Source: Comamonas testosteroni (GTDB lineage: Bacteria; Pseudomonadota; Gammaproteobacteria; Burkholderiales; Burkholderiaceae_C). From it: a stretch of DNA of 64,000 nucleotides. The notes beneath the pieces are model-generated. The model searched no databases. It was not told where the DNA came from and worked only from the letters and a program-made list of their open reading frames with translations. The position numbers and the translations under genes were made by a program. Of the stretch, positions 16,606 through 24,592 are shown one piece after another; the stretch's first letter is position 1, and every line of letters begins with the position of its first letter. The DNA lies in assembly GCF_030505195.1 (NCBI RefSeq), contig NZ_CP129673.1, positions 1-64,000 on the forward strand, written 5' to 3'.

Positions 16606-16905
16606 ATGTCTGATATGTCTGTTCAAACGTCAACTGCGGCTGCTCAGTCCCTAGAAATGGTCGTTCAGCGGATTGACGAAATCTCGGCACTGGGCGAAGG
16701 GCGAAAGCGTGAGGCTAGCGATAGGTTTGTAGCTCTGCATGGTGGCGCTACCGTCGATTTCCTCACTCAAGAGGAATTGGCTGAGATGCACACCTTGAAA
16801 ATGAAGCTGCCGACTTTTACCCAACTGCGTCAAGAAGCGAATGAACGCCTGAAAGCCCGCATTGCATCCCGCAAGCGCGGCCCCAAGGCCAACTCTGTTG
16901 TTTGA
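16606..16905 (+). CDS. Hypothetical helical protein, 99 aa
   Basis: The start is chosen at 16606, with GGA seven bases upstream; an ATG at 16594 is possible. The product is nearly all helical and ends in a basic tail (RIASRKRGPKANS), so nucleic acid binding is conceivable. Unknown family. In the leader-linked set. Confidence 0.55.
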   Translation: MSDMSVQTSTAAAQSLEMVVQRIDEISALGEGRKREASDRFVALHGGATVDFLTQEELAEMHTLKMKLPTFTQLRQEANERLKARIASRKRGPKANSVV

Positions 16906-16915
16906 CGATATTTAG

Positions 16916-16946
16916 AAACCCAGACGGGCACATGCAGCCCAAGGGC
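16916..16946 (+). promoter_or_regulatory. GC-rich leader element, copy L7
   Basis: AAACCCAGACGGGC, then GCAGCCC and AAGGGCC. It lies 31 bp before the ATG at 16978. Confidence 0.6.
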
Positions 16947-16977
16947 CTGTGTCTGTCTCTACCAATAGGAGATAGAA

Positions 16978-17433
16978 ATGAACCAAAAAGTCTTCACCGT
17001 GGACGAATACCATGACTTGCTTGGACAGACTGAGCGACCAATTTTTGATGTGACTGTGTCAGGATTTATCGTGCCAGCTCATCCTGAGCTTGGTGCATTC
17101 CAACGTAGCTACAAAGATGCGGTCTGTGCTCTGGCCAAGTGCCGTGGCATCAGTCTTTCAGACATACAGACCAGTAGCACTATCAAGGTTGTTGTTGCAT
17201 GCAGAAATGCAAGTGGCAGTAGCGATATGCCCGTCTTTGATGTTGCTGCAACCCAAGATCAAATTGACCTTGGCGAGCATTACGATCTGGCTGAAAAGAT
17301 GGCCTCCGAGGCGGGGTATGAAGCACCGTTTGTGTGCTTTGATCCCCAGGAGGTTCCGGCATTGAAACGTGCTCTTGAGGCGTATGGAAACCACGCTGAA
17401 AAAGCTCATGATGACGTAACCTCAGGTATGTAA
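16978..17433 (+). CDS. Hypothetical protein, 151 aa
   Basis: It starts after TAGGAGATAGAA. It is an acidic soluble protein with several short strands and a helical C-terminus (PALKRALEAYGNHAEKAH). It is the last gene of the leader-linked set and ends before a terminator (17448-17484). Function unknown. Confidence 0.6.
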   Translation: MNQKVFTVDEYHDLLGQTERPIFDVTVSGFIVPAHPELGAFQRSYKDAVCALAKCRGISLSDIQTSSTIKVVVACRNASGSSDMPVFDVAATQDQIDLGEHYDLAEKMASEAGYEAPFVCFDPQEVPALKRALEAYGNHAEKAHDDVTSGM

Positions 17434-17447
17434 TTGCGACTCCTAAC

Positions 17448-17484
17448 AAGCCCAGCTCAATCGTCGGATTGACTGGGCTTTTTT
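17448..17484 (+). terminator. Rho-independent terminator
   Basis: AAGCCCAGTCAATC-type arms (AAGCCCAG/CTGGGCTT) with a TTTTTT tail, closely resembling the terminator at 14428-14472. Downstream of the last gene of the leader set. Confidence 0.75.
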
Positions 17485-17566
17485 CATTGGTGCTCTGGGC
17501 TGCACATTCCTTGGGTGTCACGCGACCACGGAAAGATGGGCAACACGTAGTTGCTCAAGTGACCGC

Positions 17567-18046
17567 TCAGGTGGTTAGCACGAAATCCCACTTCAAGCCT
17601 TGCTTCAGAGCTTCTTCCCCCGCCCGAGCGAACTGCTTACGCAACCGTTGCTTTTCTCGTCCAGACATTGGACGTGAATCATGAATTGCAGCAGCCAAGT
17701 CGGAGTACGAAAGATGGGCCACGCCGTCTGCAGATTTGGCAGCAGCAGATTTGACCATCTGCATCAGCGCGACCGTGGGGAGAGAGGGAAGATCCTCGTC
17801 CTCGGTTTCCGTCGCAAGCAGCAACTTCGGATCTAGGAGCTGATTCGCAACGCTTGGTTCGTCATGTGTTGTAGAAGGTCGCGCATCCTTCAAGGTGCGT
17901 TGTGCATGAGCGTAGTTGGCGAAACCCGCGCGCATTGCAGCCTGGTCAAGCGCAGCGAAGTGCTTGATCCCGGCGTCTTTCTTGATAGCTTTTGCGAGGC
18001 GCTTGATGCTTTCAAGCGTATTGAGCGATGTGGTCTCAGTGGGCAT
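17567..18046 (-). CDS. Hypothetical protein, 159 aa (DUF5623-like N-terminus)
   Basis: It starts at 18046 after AGGAGAG. The N-terminal 50 residues (LESIKRLAKAIKKDAGIKH, then AALDQAAMRAGFANYAHAQR) resemble a small helical segment seen in DUF5623/glyoxalase-like plasmid proteins. A Lys/Arg-rich segment near 130-145 (SGREKQRLRKQFARAGEEA) follows. Function unknown. Minus strand, like the next gene, but 221 bp from it. Confidence 0.55.
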   Translation of the reverse strand: MPTETTSLNTLESIKRLAKAIKKDAGIKHFAALDQAAMRAGFANYAHAQRTLKDARPSTTHDEPSVANQLLDPKLLLATETEDEDLPSLPTVALMQMVKSAAAKSADGVAHLSYSDLAAAIHDSRPMSGREKQRLRKQFARAGEEALKQGLKWDFVLTT

Positions 18047-18267
18047 GGAACTCTCCTGTTTGAGGGAAAGAATCGTCTCTCGACCACCGTTCTTCAAACA
18101 CGAAAGTGCCTGCGGACTTGAGGGCAGTGCTGGGTGGCTTTGCAGTGTCGAGAGGCGGGTTCCTGCCAGAACCGCTGACCCGGATTATCCTCGGATTTCT
18201 AACCATAGCGCTACTGGCCTGGATTTCAAGCTTCCTTGCATGGCAGGACACTTACGCAAAGAACGCT

Positions 18268-19035
18268 TCAACTCGATGGCCTAAGCTTCTGGTTCAGGTA
18301 GTGAAACATCGTTCGGACGGCGTTAACGACCAAAGCAGCCTCCGGCGTACCGACAATGCTCTCGTTGGGGTGAGCGATGCTGCCGTGGTTACGCAGGGTA
18401 TTGATGGCATCGAGAACGGCTGCGAAGGGGGCCAAAATTTTCCCTATATCACCATCGTGATTCCCGAGTGATTGCAGCGCAGGATGTTGCGCACGCAATG
18501 CCTTGTAGGCCACGGTCAAGGTTGCACCGTCTGGGAGTTCGATTCCGCTTTCTTGGCACATGGTTTTTAGGTATCCATGCATAGCGGTATGGAGACGGTC
18601 AATAGTGCTAGGTGCCCCAGAGGTTGCAAGCAAATTATCCGCATCGGCCAAAGCAAGACGAACAGCCTCTGATGCAGAAATATGTTGCGCCACGGGGGGA
18701 ACATGCCCTGCTTGGTAGCCCATCGAGATCAGCTTTCCCGGTTGATCTCGCTCCAGGTGGGGACGAATTTTTGGATGTTGGATAACCGCAACCAAGGCTT
18801 GAATGTCCTGCCGTGAAAAATGCTCAAGCACCGCAAATACATGATTGCTGTAGTCAGCATCATTCCAGGACAGACTACGCAGAAGGCGCGGATGCTTGGT
18901 GATGTAGTCCTGAAGCCCCGTCTCATAGCCAATCTCACGCCAATCGGCTGCAGTAAATTCGGTCAATATTGCCCGCTGCATTGCAAGCAGCAATGGGCCA
19001 CGCCAGGCCGAATCTTCTAACAAATCATGGTTCAT
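18268..19035 (-). CDS. Abi_C-domain protein, probable abortive infection protein
   Basis: The C-terminal 110 residues match the abortive infection C-terminal domain (Abi_C): RLHTAMHGYLKTMCQESGI, then VAYKALRAQHPALQS, then IGKILAPFAAVLDAINTLRN, ending AHPNESIVGTPEAAL. The N-terminal half (about 100 residues) is helical, with KHPRLLRSLSWNDADY, typical of the family. Such proteins are associated with phage exclusion, but the effector activity is not visible in the sequence. The start at 19035 follows AGGGAGG. No partner gene is obvious nearby. Confidence 0.7.
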   Translation of the reverse strand: MNHDLLEDSAWRGPLLLAMQRAILTEFTAADWREIGYETGLQDYITKHPRLLRSLSWNDADYSNHVFAVLEHFSRQDIQALVAVIQHPKIRPHLERDQPGKLISMGYQAGHVPPVAQHISASEAVRLALADADNLLATSGAPSTIDRLHTAMHGYLKTMCQESGIELPDGATLTVAYKALRAQHPALQSLGNHDGDIGKILAPFAAVLDAINTLRNHGSIAHPNESIVGTPEAALVVNAVRTMFHYLNQKLRPSS

Positions 19036-19161
19036 ATCGCCTCCCTGAAAGGAGCAATCTAACCTAGAGTGGTGCTCAATGAGAGCCTAGTCTTAAGCTC
19101 GATGCGTGGAGGCGCAGTCATCTAGAATGAATTCATAGAGGTACACATACTGGGAGGATGT

Positions 19162-19653
19162 GTGAAACATGCACTATTGACCATCATAGGGGTCCTGCTA
19201 ACTGCTAACGCAAGCGCAAGCTCTCCAGACAGTGTTCTGATCGTGTGCGACAAAGTTTCTGACGCGAATCTTGGAAAACTCGATTTGTACAAAAAGCCTC
19301 CCAAGAATGAAGACGAGCACATTTTGAACATCATTTCGGGTGACGGGATAGCGTCGCTACTTGTAGAGAAGCCGAAGCGCATCACTCTCGTATTGAAAGA
19401 GTCCGTCAATAGAATTGAAAACACGGACGGGACGACTCAATTTGGCGGGGCAACTATTGAGTTCAATAGCCACCATGTCAAAGCTGTAGGCAAAGGCCAG
19501 GTTCTGAACATAAACAGAGTCACCGGAGCAATGACCCATACATTCATCTTGTCGGACGAAACAATTGCCTCGTGGAAAAGCAAGCATGGAGGCACACTCC
19601 CAAAGGCTGGGACTTGGCGCTATCAATGCCAAAAATCAGCTCCTGCTTTTTAG
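19162..19653 (+). CDS. Secreted hypothetical protein, 163 aa (GTG start)
   Basis: The GTG at 19162 follows GGGAGGA with normal spacing. The first 20 residues (MKHALLTIIGVLLTANASAS) are a signal peptide with an ASA cleavage site. The mature part is soluble, with one Cys near the start and one near the end (VCDK; YQCQKS) that could form a disulfide in the periplasm. Function unknown. It is divergent from the Abi_C gene. Confidence 0.6.
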   Translation: MKHALLTIIGVLLTANASASSPDSVLIVCDKVSDANLGKLDLYKKPPKNEDEHILNIISGDGIASLLVEKPKRITLVLKESVNRIENTDGTTQFGGATIEFNSHHVKAVGKGQVLNINRVTGAMTHTFILSDETIASWKSKHGGTLPKAGTWRYQCQKSAPAF

Positions 19654-19686
19654 AGTGAGCGCACTCTAAGAATAGAGGATCTGTAG

Positions 19687-20127
19687 TCAGGTGCAGTGCC
19701 TAACAAAAAGATCAACTTGATCGGTGAGCACTTCAACAGGCATCTGTGTAGCGCCAGCGAACTCCATGTAAGCTGATCGGTGTCGTCCATTGGTGAATGA
19801 GACGACTGCATGAATGCTTGGTGGCACCAAGCCAAACCAGCGCTTGACTTGTACTTCTTCGATGGAGGCACGAGGCATCACGGGTACGCCTACACCAGAT
19901 GGGTCCAGGTGAGAATATAAGCCCTCACGCTTTTCGTCACTCCACAACTGGATTTCTGGAATCCGCAACTGATTGCCGTTGCGTACGCAAGCCATGAACT
20001 TCGCTACGTCAACAACTACAACGGAATACCACGAATGGTCTGGGAGGGTGCGCTGCAGGAAGATCTGAGAGTAGGGCGCATGTGTATGGGCAAGCTGGAC
20101 AGTCCACTGTTGAGGAGTTGAAACCAT
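19687..20127 (-). CDS. Plasmid fertility inhibition factor-like protein (ParB-like motif)
   Basis: The C-terminal part has SFTNGRHRSAYMEFAGATQM followed by PVEVLTDQ. It matches the FTDGRHRFAWxxxxG...P pattern of the plasmid fertility inhibition factor family, which also resembles the ParB N-terminal fold. The N-terminal part (SVVVVDVAKFMACV) fits the same family. If correct, it may reduce transfer of another plasmid. It is one of two ParB-like-fold proteins here (see 7228). The 151-bp stretch to the next gene on the same strand shows nothing. Family call moderately sure. Confidence 0.5.
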   Translation of the reverse strand: MVSTPQQWTVQLAHTHAPYSQIFLQRTLPDHSWYSVVVVDVAKFMACVRNGNQLRIPEIQLWSDEKREGLYSHLDPSGVGVPVMPRASIEEVQVKRWFGLVPPSIHAVVSFTNGRHRSAYMEFAGATQMPVEVLTDQVDLFVRHCT

Positions 20128-20278
20128 TGAAGATTTTTCGGTTGCAGGAGCCGCGAAGGCTCTGATGAAGATGAAAACCTATCAATGCTGCAAGTGTGTT
20201 TCCGGGACCTCTATACCCTTTGACGGGCGCTTGATCAGCCTTCCTACAGAGGCTTGCTGAGGGAGGCACCGGAAGGGG

Positions 20279-20518
20279 TCAGACTTTCTGAAAATACTTG
20301 TTAGCACTCAAGTCAACCAAGACTCGGCCATGGAGAACCCGATTCGGAATTCTGAAGGAGAACGTCATGGAGTCACGCTCCAGCCCGTGTCTCTTAGCAA
20401 AAATTTCTGCAGCCCCTTGAGCTAGGATCGAACCAGAGCCTTTGAGGATGAAAGTGTCTTCTCCTATGGACGTTGTTGTGATAACCCCGTCGCCGTCTCT
20501 TTCTCGAAAAATCGCCAT
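20279..20518 (-). CDS. Hypothetical protein, 79 aa
   Basis: It starts at 20518, with GGAATAG nine bases upstream on the minus strand. It is a small soluble protein with a beta-like first half (GVITTTSIGEDTFILKGSGS). Protein-like composition; family unknown. It is real only on moderate evidence. Confidence 0.45.
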   Translation of the reverse strand: MAIFRERDGDGVITTTSIGEDTFILKGSGSILAQGAAEIFAKRHGLERDSMTFSFRIPNRVLHGRVLVDLSANKYFQKV

Positions 20519-21052
20519 TTCTATTCCGGTAAATGTGAAGGTCAGAGCATAAGAGTTTAGTCAGTTGCAGCATTGAATTTTCATGGCACACCAGGCCAAC
20601 AACGGAAAGATATGCACCAGCTGGGCCAGCAGCTGCCTGCGGCTAGATCCGAGTGCACCTGACTGGCACCGAGGAACTGCAGGGCCATCTGGCGACCCTG
20701 CAGCAGCTGATCGACGACCGACCATGAAACCCCCGGCCATAGACAGTGCCGAGCACTAAGCGCTGCCGCGAGGCGCTACCCACTAGGCCAGATCCTGACC
20801 ACGGCGGCGACCGCAAGACCACGCCAAAAGGTTGTTGGTCAACTTTCCGCTAAAGCGCAGGAGTGCTCATAAGAAAGAGAGTGATGGCCAACAGAAAGTA
20901 GATGAGATATTTAGGCAAAGGAAGCTCCGTGTTTACTGTGAGCACCATTGCCCACAACACGTAAAGCGCGCGCTTTTATCCATGACGGCATACTTCGCCA
21001 AGTTTCCTCGCGCTGCAGCGCCGACCTCGGAAAGATCAAAAAAGTAGGGTCG
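20519..21052. other. Gene-poor stretch with degenerate coding-like fragments
   Basis: No gene is supported here. At about 20610-20730 the GC rises, and short frames such as LTGTEELQGHLATLQ, then QLIDDRP, look like the broken end of a former gene, interrupted upstream by stop codons. The rest shows no conserved feature. It may be a scar of past recombination. Confidence 0.35.
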
Positions 21053-21080
21053 AAAAAAAAGCTGTCCTGGGACAGCTTTT
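21053..21080 (-). terminator. Rho-independent terminator of higBA
   Basis: AAAAGCTGTC/GACAGCTTTT with loop CTGG and an A8 run that reads as T8 on the minus strand. It lies just after the higA stop codon. Confidence 0.8.
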
Positions 21081-21101
21081 GGGGTTTAAAGGGAAGTAGG
21101 T

Positions 21102-21476
21102 TCAGGTGTGCACCGGGTCTTCATGCCCCACCAGGACTTCCGCTGGGATGCCCAACGTCATCAAGCGACGGATCATGGCCAGCGAGAGCTGGCGAGTACC
21201 GTTGAGCACTTCATACACGCGGTTAGGAGAGCCAATGTAGGGCTTCATATCGGCCACGGTCAGCCCACCTTGTTCCATGCAGAATCTAATGGCTTCAATC
21301 GGGGTAGGTGCTGCAATGGGGAACTTCTTTTCCTCGTATGCTTCGACCAGCAGGCCCAGCACCTCCAGGCGCTCGCCTTCGGGCGAGTCGGCATCGGGGT
21401 CAAGGTCAATGAGTGCCGAGACTTCAGCCAGCATGGCCTTGTAATCGGCTTCGCAGCGGATAGGGCGGATTTGCAT
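21102..21476 (-). CDS. higA: HigA-type antitoxin (HTH)
   Basis: This 124-residue antitoxin has a helical N-terminal segment (EADYKAMLAEVSALIDLDP). A C-terminal helix-turn-helix follows: GLTVADMKPYIGSPNRVYEV, then LNGTRQLSLAMIRRL, matching HigA. It neutralises HigB and represses the operon. The start at 21476 follows AAAGGAG; the frame begins 12 bp inside the end of higB. A palindrome upstream of higB (21810-21828) is a plausible binding site. Confidence 0.88.
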   Translation of the reverse strand: MQIRPIRCEADYKAMLAEVSALIDLDPDADSPEGERLEVLGLLVEAYEEKKFPIAAPTPIEAIRFCMEQGGLTVADMKPYIGSPNRVYEVLNGTRQLSLAMIRRLMTLGIPAEVLVGHEDPVHT

Positions 21477-21487
21477 GGTGGCTCCTT

Positions 21488-21799
21488 TCATTTCGAATTA
21501 TCGACCGTTGCAGCGTCGATTGCGTCATATTGCTTGTGCGTGCCTACGAATTTCACGTAGGCCCATTGCATCTTGTATGCGATGGCGACAATGAGGCGAT
21601 AGTCGTTGCCTTTGATGTTGAAGACCACACGGTTGTTGCCAACGATGCTGGCATTGCCAAATGCGGCTTTCACATCTGCAGGCGAGCGCCATTGCGCTTT
21701 TGTCGCCACTTCGAACCACGCTTCTATTGCATCACGGGAATCGGCATATCTAGGTTGGCTGTAGAAGGCGGTCAAGATAGCCCGTGAAACAATGTGCAT
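21488..21799 (-). CDS. higB: HigB-type toxin (RelE fold, mRNA interferase)
   Basis: This 103-residue toxin matches the HigB family: MHIVSRAILTAFYSQ near the start, AFGNASIVGNNRVVFNIKGN, DYRLIVAIAYKMQWAYV, then KFVGTHKQYDAI. The family cleaves ribosome-bound mRNA. It precedes higA, the usual reversed order for this family. The start at 21799 gives the normal length; a longer reading from 21856 has no support. It probably stabilises the plasmid. Confidence 0.88.
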   Translation of the reverse strand: MHIVSRAILTAFYSQPRYADSRDAIEAWFEVATKAQWRSPADVKAAFGNASIVGNNRVVFNIKGNDYRLIVAIAYKMQWAYVKFVGTHKQYDAIDAATVDNSK

Positions 21800-21809
21800 G
21801 CGTCCATGA

Positions 21810-21828
21810 TAGTCCCAATTTGGGACTA
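21810..21828. promoter_or_regulatory. Palindromic operator candidate upstream of higB
   Basis: TAGTCCCAATTTGGGACTA is a perfect odd-length palindrome, 11 bp before the higB start. Candidate HigA binding site. Confidence 0.55.
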
Positions 21829-21992
21829 CCGCCAGTTCTTCAAGACAATCCCTCACTCTTCAGATGGATTGCGTTTTTGCATACGAAAACGCACGATATC
21901 CATCCGCACGCGTGAATACATTGGATGACCTGACAGAAGTGGTCCCGGTCGTTTGAACAATTGAGTCCAGTTGCTAAGCGAGATCACCGGGG

Positions 21993-22826
21993 TTATGCCG
22001 CCTGCATTTGTGCAAACGGCAATGCTGCAAAGTACGCTTCATCAGGGGTAGCTTGGCTGTGTGCCTGATGGGGGCGTTGTGAATTGTAGAACTGCAAGTA
22101 TTGTGCAATCCCACAGCGTGCGGCACGCACGCTGTCATAGGCTTTGAGATAGATTTCCTCGTACTTGATGGAGCGCCACAGGCGCTCCACGAAGACGTTG
22201 TCACGCCATGCCCCTTTGCCATCCATAGAGATGCGAATACCGTGGCGTTTGAGCTGTGCGGTGAAGGCTTCGCTGGTGAATTGGCTGCCCTGATCGGTGT
22301 TGAAGATGGCAGGCGTTCCCCAGCGGGCAATAGCCTCTTGCACGGCATCCACGCAAAACTGCACGTCCATCGTATTGGACAGTCGCCAAGCCAAGACCTT
22401 GCGGCTGTACCAGTCCACCACAGCGCAAAGGTACAGCCACCCTTTGTGCATTCGCACATAGGTGATGTCCATGGCCCAAACTTGGTTGGCATACGTCACG
22501 GACTTATTCCTCAACAGGTACGGGTAGATCTTGTGCTGCGGATGACGAGCACTGGTACGAGGTTGGCAGTACAGCGCCGTGATGCACATGCGCTTCATCA
22601 GCGTGCGCACATGCCTGCGGCCTACGCAATGCCCTTGGCGCTGCAACAACCCACGCAGCATGCGTGAGCCCGCAAATGGGTGGGCTACATGTAACGCATC
22701 CAAGGTGTGGGCCAACGAAACTTGCTCACTGTTTGGTGACTTGCGGCGGTAATAAATAGAGCCACGACTGATTTGCATAAGTTGGGCTTGGCGAGCCAGC
22801 GACAAGCTATGACCGCGGTCAATCAT
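21993..22826 (-). CDS. IS3-family transposase OrfB (DDE)
   Basis: This 277-residue integrase-core protein has the DDE triad: D in WAMDITYV, D in IFNTDQGSQF, and E in VFVERLWRSIKYEE. The upstream HTH_21-like region (YRRKSPNSEQVSLAHTLD) is present. It overlaps orfA by ATGA. In the IS3 family a -1 frameshift normally gives OrfAB. A T6G run near the end of orfA, with an open -1 frame, allows this. Confidence 0.95.
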   Translation of the reverse strand: MIDRGHSLSLARQAQLMQISRGSIYYRRKSPNSEQVSLAHTLDALHVAHPFAGSRMLRGLLQRQGHCVGRRHVRTLMKRMCITALYCQPRTSARHPQHKIYPYLLRNKSVTYANQVWAMDITYVRMHKGWLYLCAVVDWYSRKVLAWRLSNTMDVQFCVDAVQEAIARWGTPAIFNTDQGSQFTSEAFTAQLKRHGIRISMDGKGAWRDNVFVERLWRSIKYEEIYLKAYDSVRAARCGIAQYLQFYNSQRPHQAHSQATPDEAYFAALPFAQMQAA

Positions 22827-23128
22827 CGACCTACGCTGAGCAATCCCGCTTTGCTCAGCGCACCTTGCAAAAAATCCTTCTCTAAGGTCAGTTGACCAAT
22901 CTTGGCGTGAAGCTCTTTAAGGTCGACCGCAGGGGTTGTGGGCGCAGGAGCTGCGCCAAACACGTCAGCAGCCCGCTCCAGCAGCATGCGTTTCCAATCT
23001 GCAATCTGGCTGGGGTGAACTTCATATTGCTGAGCCAGCTCAGCAACCGTGCGCTCTCCGCGCACGGCTTCTAGTGCCACCTTCGCTTTAAATACGGGGC
23101 TGTGCTTGCGTCGGGATTTGATGGTCAT
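22823..23128 (-). CDS. IS3-family transposase OrfA (HTH)
   Basis: This 101-residue N-terminal DNA-binding part begins MTIKSRRKHSPVFKAKVALE and has an HTH (TVAELAQQYEVHPSQIADWK). A leucine-zipper-like end follows (LHAKIGQLTLEKDFLQGAL). Identical to the copy at 24593. Confidence 0.95.
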   Translation of the reverse strand: MTIKSRRKHSPVFKAKVALEAVRGERTVAELAQQYEVHPSQIADWKRMLLERAADVFGAAPAPTTPAVDLKELHAKIGQLTLEKDFLQGALSKAGLLSVGR

Positions 23129-23217
23129 AGATCTCTCCAGGTTCGGCCTGTTGTCAGGTCATTTTTACGGGGAAAGATCTCGCTTAGCTAGCTGTTCAAA
23201 AAACTGGAACCACTTCT

Positions 23218-23550
23218 TCGTGAATCATCTTCAAGCATTCCAACGTCTTGCAGAGCTTTTAGCGATTTGTACATTTCTTCGGCTGCGGCGATCTTGTGAG
23301 CTTCTTCGCTTGTGCAGTTCAAGAGCATAGGCCTGCTCAGACCTATTAGATGGTGGTACGTAGGCCCCATTCCCTGCGCGGGGCTAACGCTCCATGTAAT
23401 GTGCTCGCCATGGCCTCTCAGCCAGCTTTGGCACTCTTCATAGCTGCCGGTAAAGCTGGTGCTAAGAATCCAAGCGGTGAATTTACCGTTATGGTTGTCA
23501 TCAAGTCGAACGGGGTTCATGGTGGCTTTCGGCGCATAGGTGTGCGTCAT
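23218..23550 (-). pseudogene. Hypothetical gene broken by the IS, N-terminal 111 codons
   Basis: It starts at 23550 after AAGGAAAAC. The natural reading frame ends in the IS, which adds seven or so codons from its terminus. The missing C-terminal part is at 25790-25864 on the other side of IS copy 2. Joining the two parts, with the shared CGA counted once, restores an uninterrupted frame of about 135 residues. The function of the intact protein is unknown. Confidence 0.8.
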
Positions 23551-23561
23551 GTTTTCCTTCT

Positions 23562-23795
23562 TTATCGCTGGCCGTTTCGCACAGCCTCAATGTCGGCGTA
23601 GCTCTGTCCAGCCTCAAGCATCAGCACCGGCCATTTGGAGCCGTTCGGACAACGTGTAATCAGCGAAACTTCAAGGCCCAAATTCTCAATCTGGCGTTTC
23701 GCTGCGGCCATGATCTTCATGGCTTCTGCTTGAGCAGCTTCAATTGCTGCCCCGGCTTGCTGACCAACTTCGGCCTGGATTTGTTCAGTAGACAT
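23562..23795 (-). CDS. Hypothetical protein, 77 aa
   Basis: It starts at 23795 after AGAGAG. The first half is an Ala/Glu/Gln-rich helix (EVGQQAGAAIEAAQAEAMK). The second half has a short strand-loop segment. Part of the inverted segment; originally it would have read on the plus strand. Function unknown. Confidence 0.5.
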   Translation of the reverse strand: MSTEQIQAEVGQQAGAAIEAAQAEAMKIMAAAKRQIENLGLEVSLITRCPNGSKWPVLMLEAGQSYADIEAVRNGQR

Positions 23796-23847
23796 GGCTC
23801 TCTCTAGTTTCCCGGGCGAAAGACGGAATTCCTTGATTGCTCGTTTG

Positions 23848-24099
23848 CTAGGTTGGGTAGCAAGGGGCATTTGCATACTCTCGTGCAGTCACTAAAGCCC
23901 ATGCGAGCAGGATTGAACTAACTGCACCCATCAAGACACACTTCCACATCGCATAAGGCCACAATCTTGATTGAAAGAGCCATTCCCCGTTGATGTAATC
24001 AGGAGCTGTCAAGAAAGTTGCGCTGGTATAGCCTAGAAAGATCATCCCCAAGGTGAATCGAAAGAACGTGTATCTAAAAAAGGCTGCAAAAGGGTTCAT
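23848..24099 (-). CDS. Small membrane protein, 83 aa, paralogue of the gene at 27463
   Basis: It starts at 24099 after AAGGAGAA. Two hydrophobic segments are seen, around residues 15-35 and 55-72. The pattern FRYTFFRFTLGMIFLG ... LWPYAMWKC ... ALVTAREYANAP is similar to FRVAGGRFMIGVLL ... LWNFGHWPF ... AYVTAKEWQGAK in the protein at 27463. The two are therefore related by duplication. Role unknown. Confidence 0.6.
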   Translation of the reverse strand: MNPFAAFFRYTFFRFTLGMIFLGYTSATFLTAPDYINGEWLFQSRLWPYAMWKCVLMGAVSSILLAWALVTAREYANAPCYPT

Positions 24100-24205
24100 T
24101 GTTTTCTCCTTAACGGCTCGCAACCGCACCTGTCAACCAAGCTTGTGCCTGTGCCTCGATTTGATCTGAGATTGCCCGCGTCACATCGCCCGCTGGTTTC
24201 CTTGA

Positions 24206-24481
24206 TTAAGCACTGATGGATGCAGCCACATAGCGCTGCACCAGCTCAAACACTTCACGCGCCGACTTACTTGGCGCTACATCACCGCCCATCCCCGGCT
24301 TAGAGGGCGGCATCCAAACATCGAACGAATCGCCATTCCGATACTTTGCAAGTGGGGAGCGCTTAATCGTGATCCACTTTCCGCCTGGAAGATCAATCGT
24401 CAAGCTCTCTTCTCTGGCACCTGCTGTGACTTTCACTTGAGTGCCCAGCGTTGCCAAATCGGCTTTTAGTGCTGCAATCAT
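24206..24481 (-). CDS. Hypothetical protein, 91 aa
   Basis: The start at 24481 lies 23 bp from the IS boundary, so its own promoter may have been lost or replaced by the IS. Small alpha/beta protein with LPGGKWITIKRSPLAKYRNG. Unknown family. Confidence 0.5.
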   Translation of the reverse strand: MIAALKADLATLGTQVKVTAGAREESLTIDLPGGKWITIKRSPLAKYRNGDSFDVWMPPSKPGMGGDVAPSKSAREVFELVQRYVAASISA

Positions 24482-24592
24482 GAGATTGATGTTTTCCTAT
24501 CTGAGAAGTGGTTCCAGTTTTTTGAACAGCTAGCTAAGCGAGATCTTTCCCCGTAAAAATGACCTGACAACAGGCCGAACCTGGAGAGATCT

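Larger units (their letters stand above)
21935..23217 (-). mobile_element. IS3-family insertion sequence, copy 1 (1283 bp)
   Basis: The element is bounded by AGAAGTGG ... CCACTTCT. Its terminal inverted repeats match at 21 of 25 positions. It carries orfA (22823-23128) and orfB (21993-22826). Its proteins are identical to those of copy 2, in the opposite orientation. The inverted pair has flipped the 1.3 kb between them (see findings). Confidence 0.92.

Noticed and set aside
20832..21047. A 71-codon plus-strand reading frame
   Set aside because: Lies in the gene-poor stretch, no ribosome site, atypical composition; not supported.
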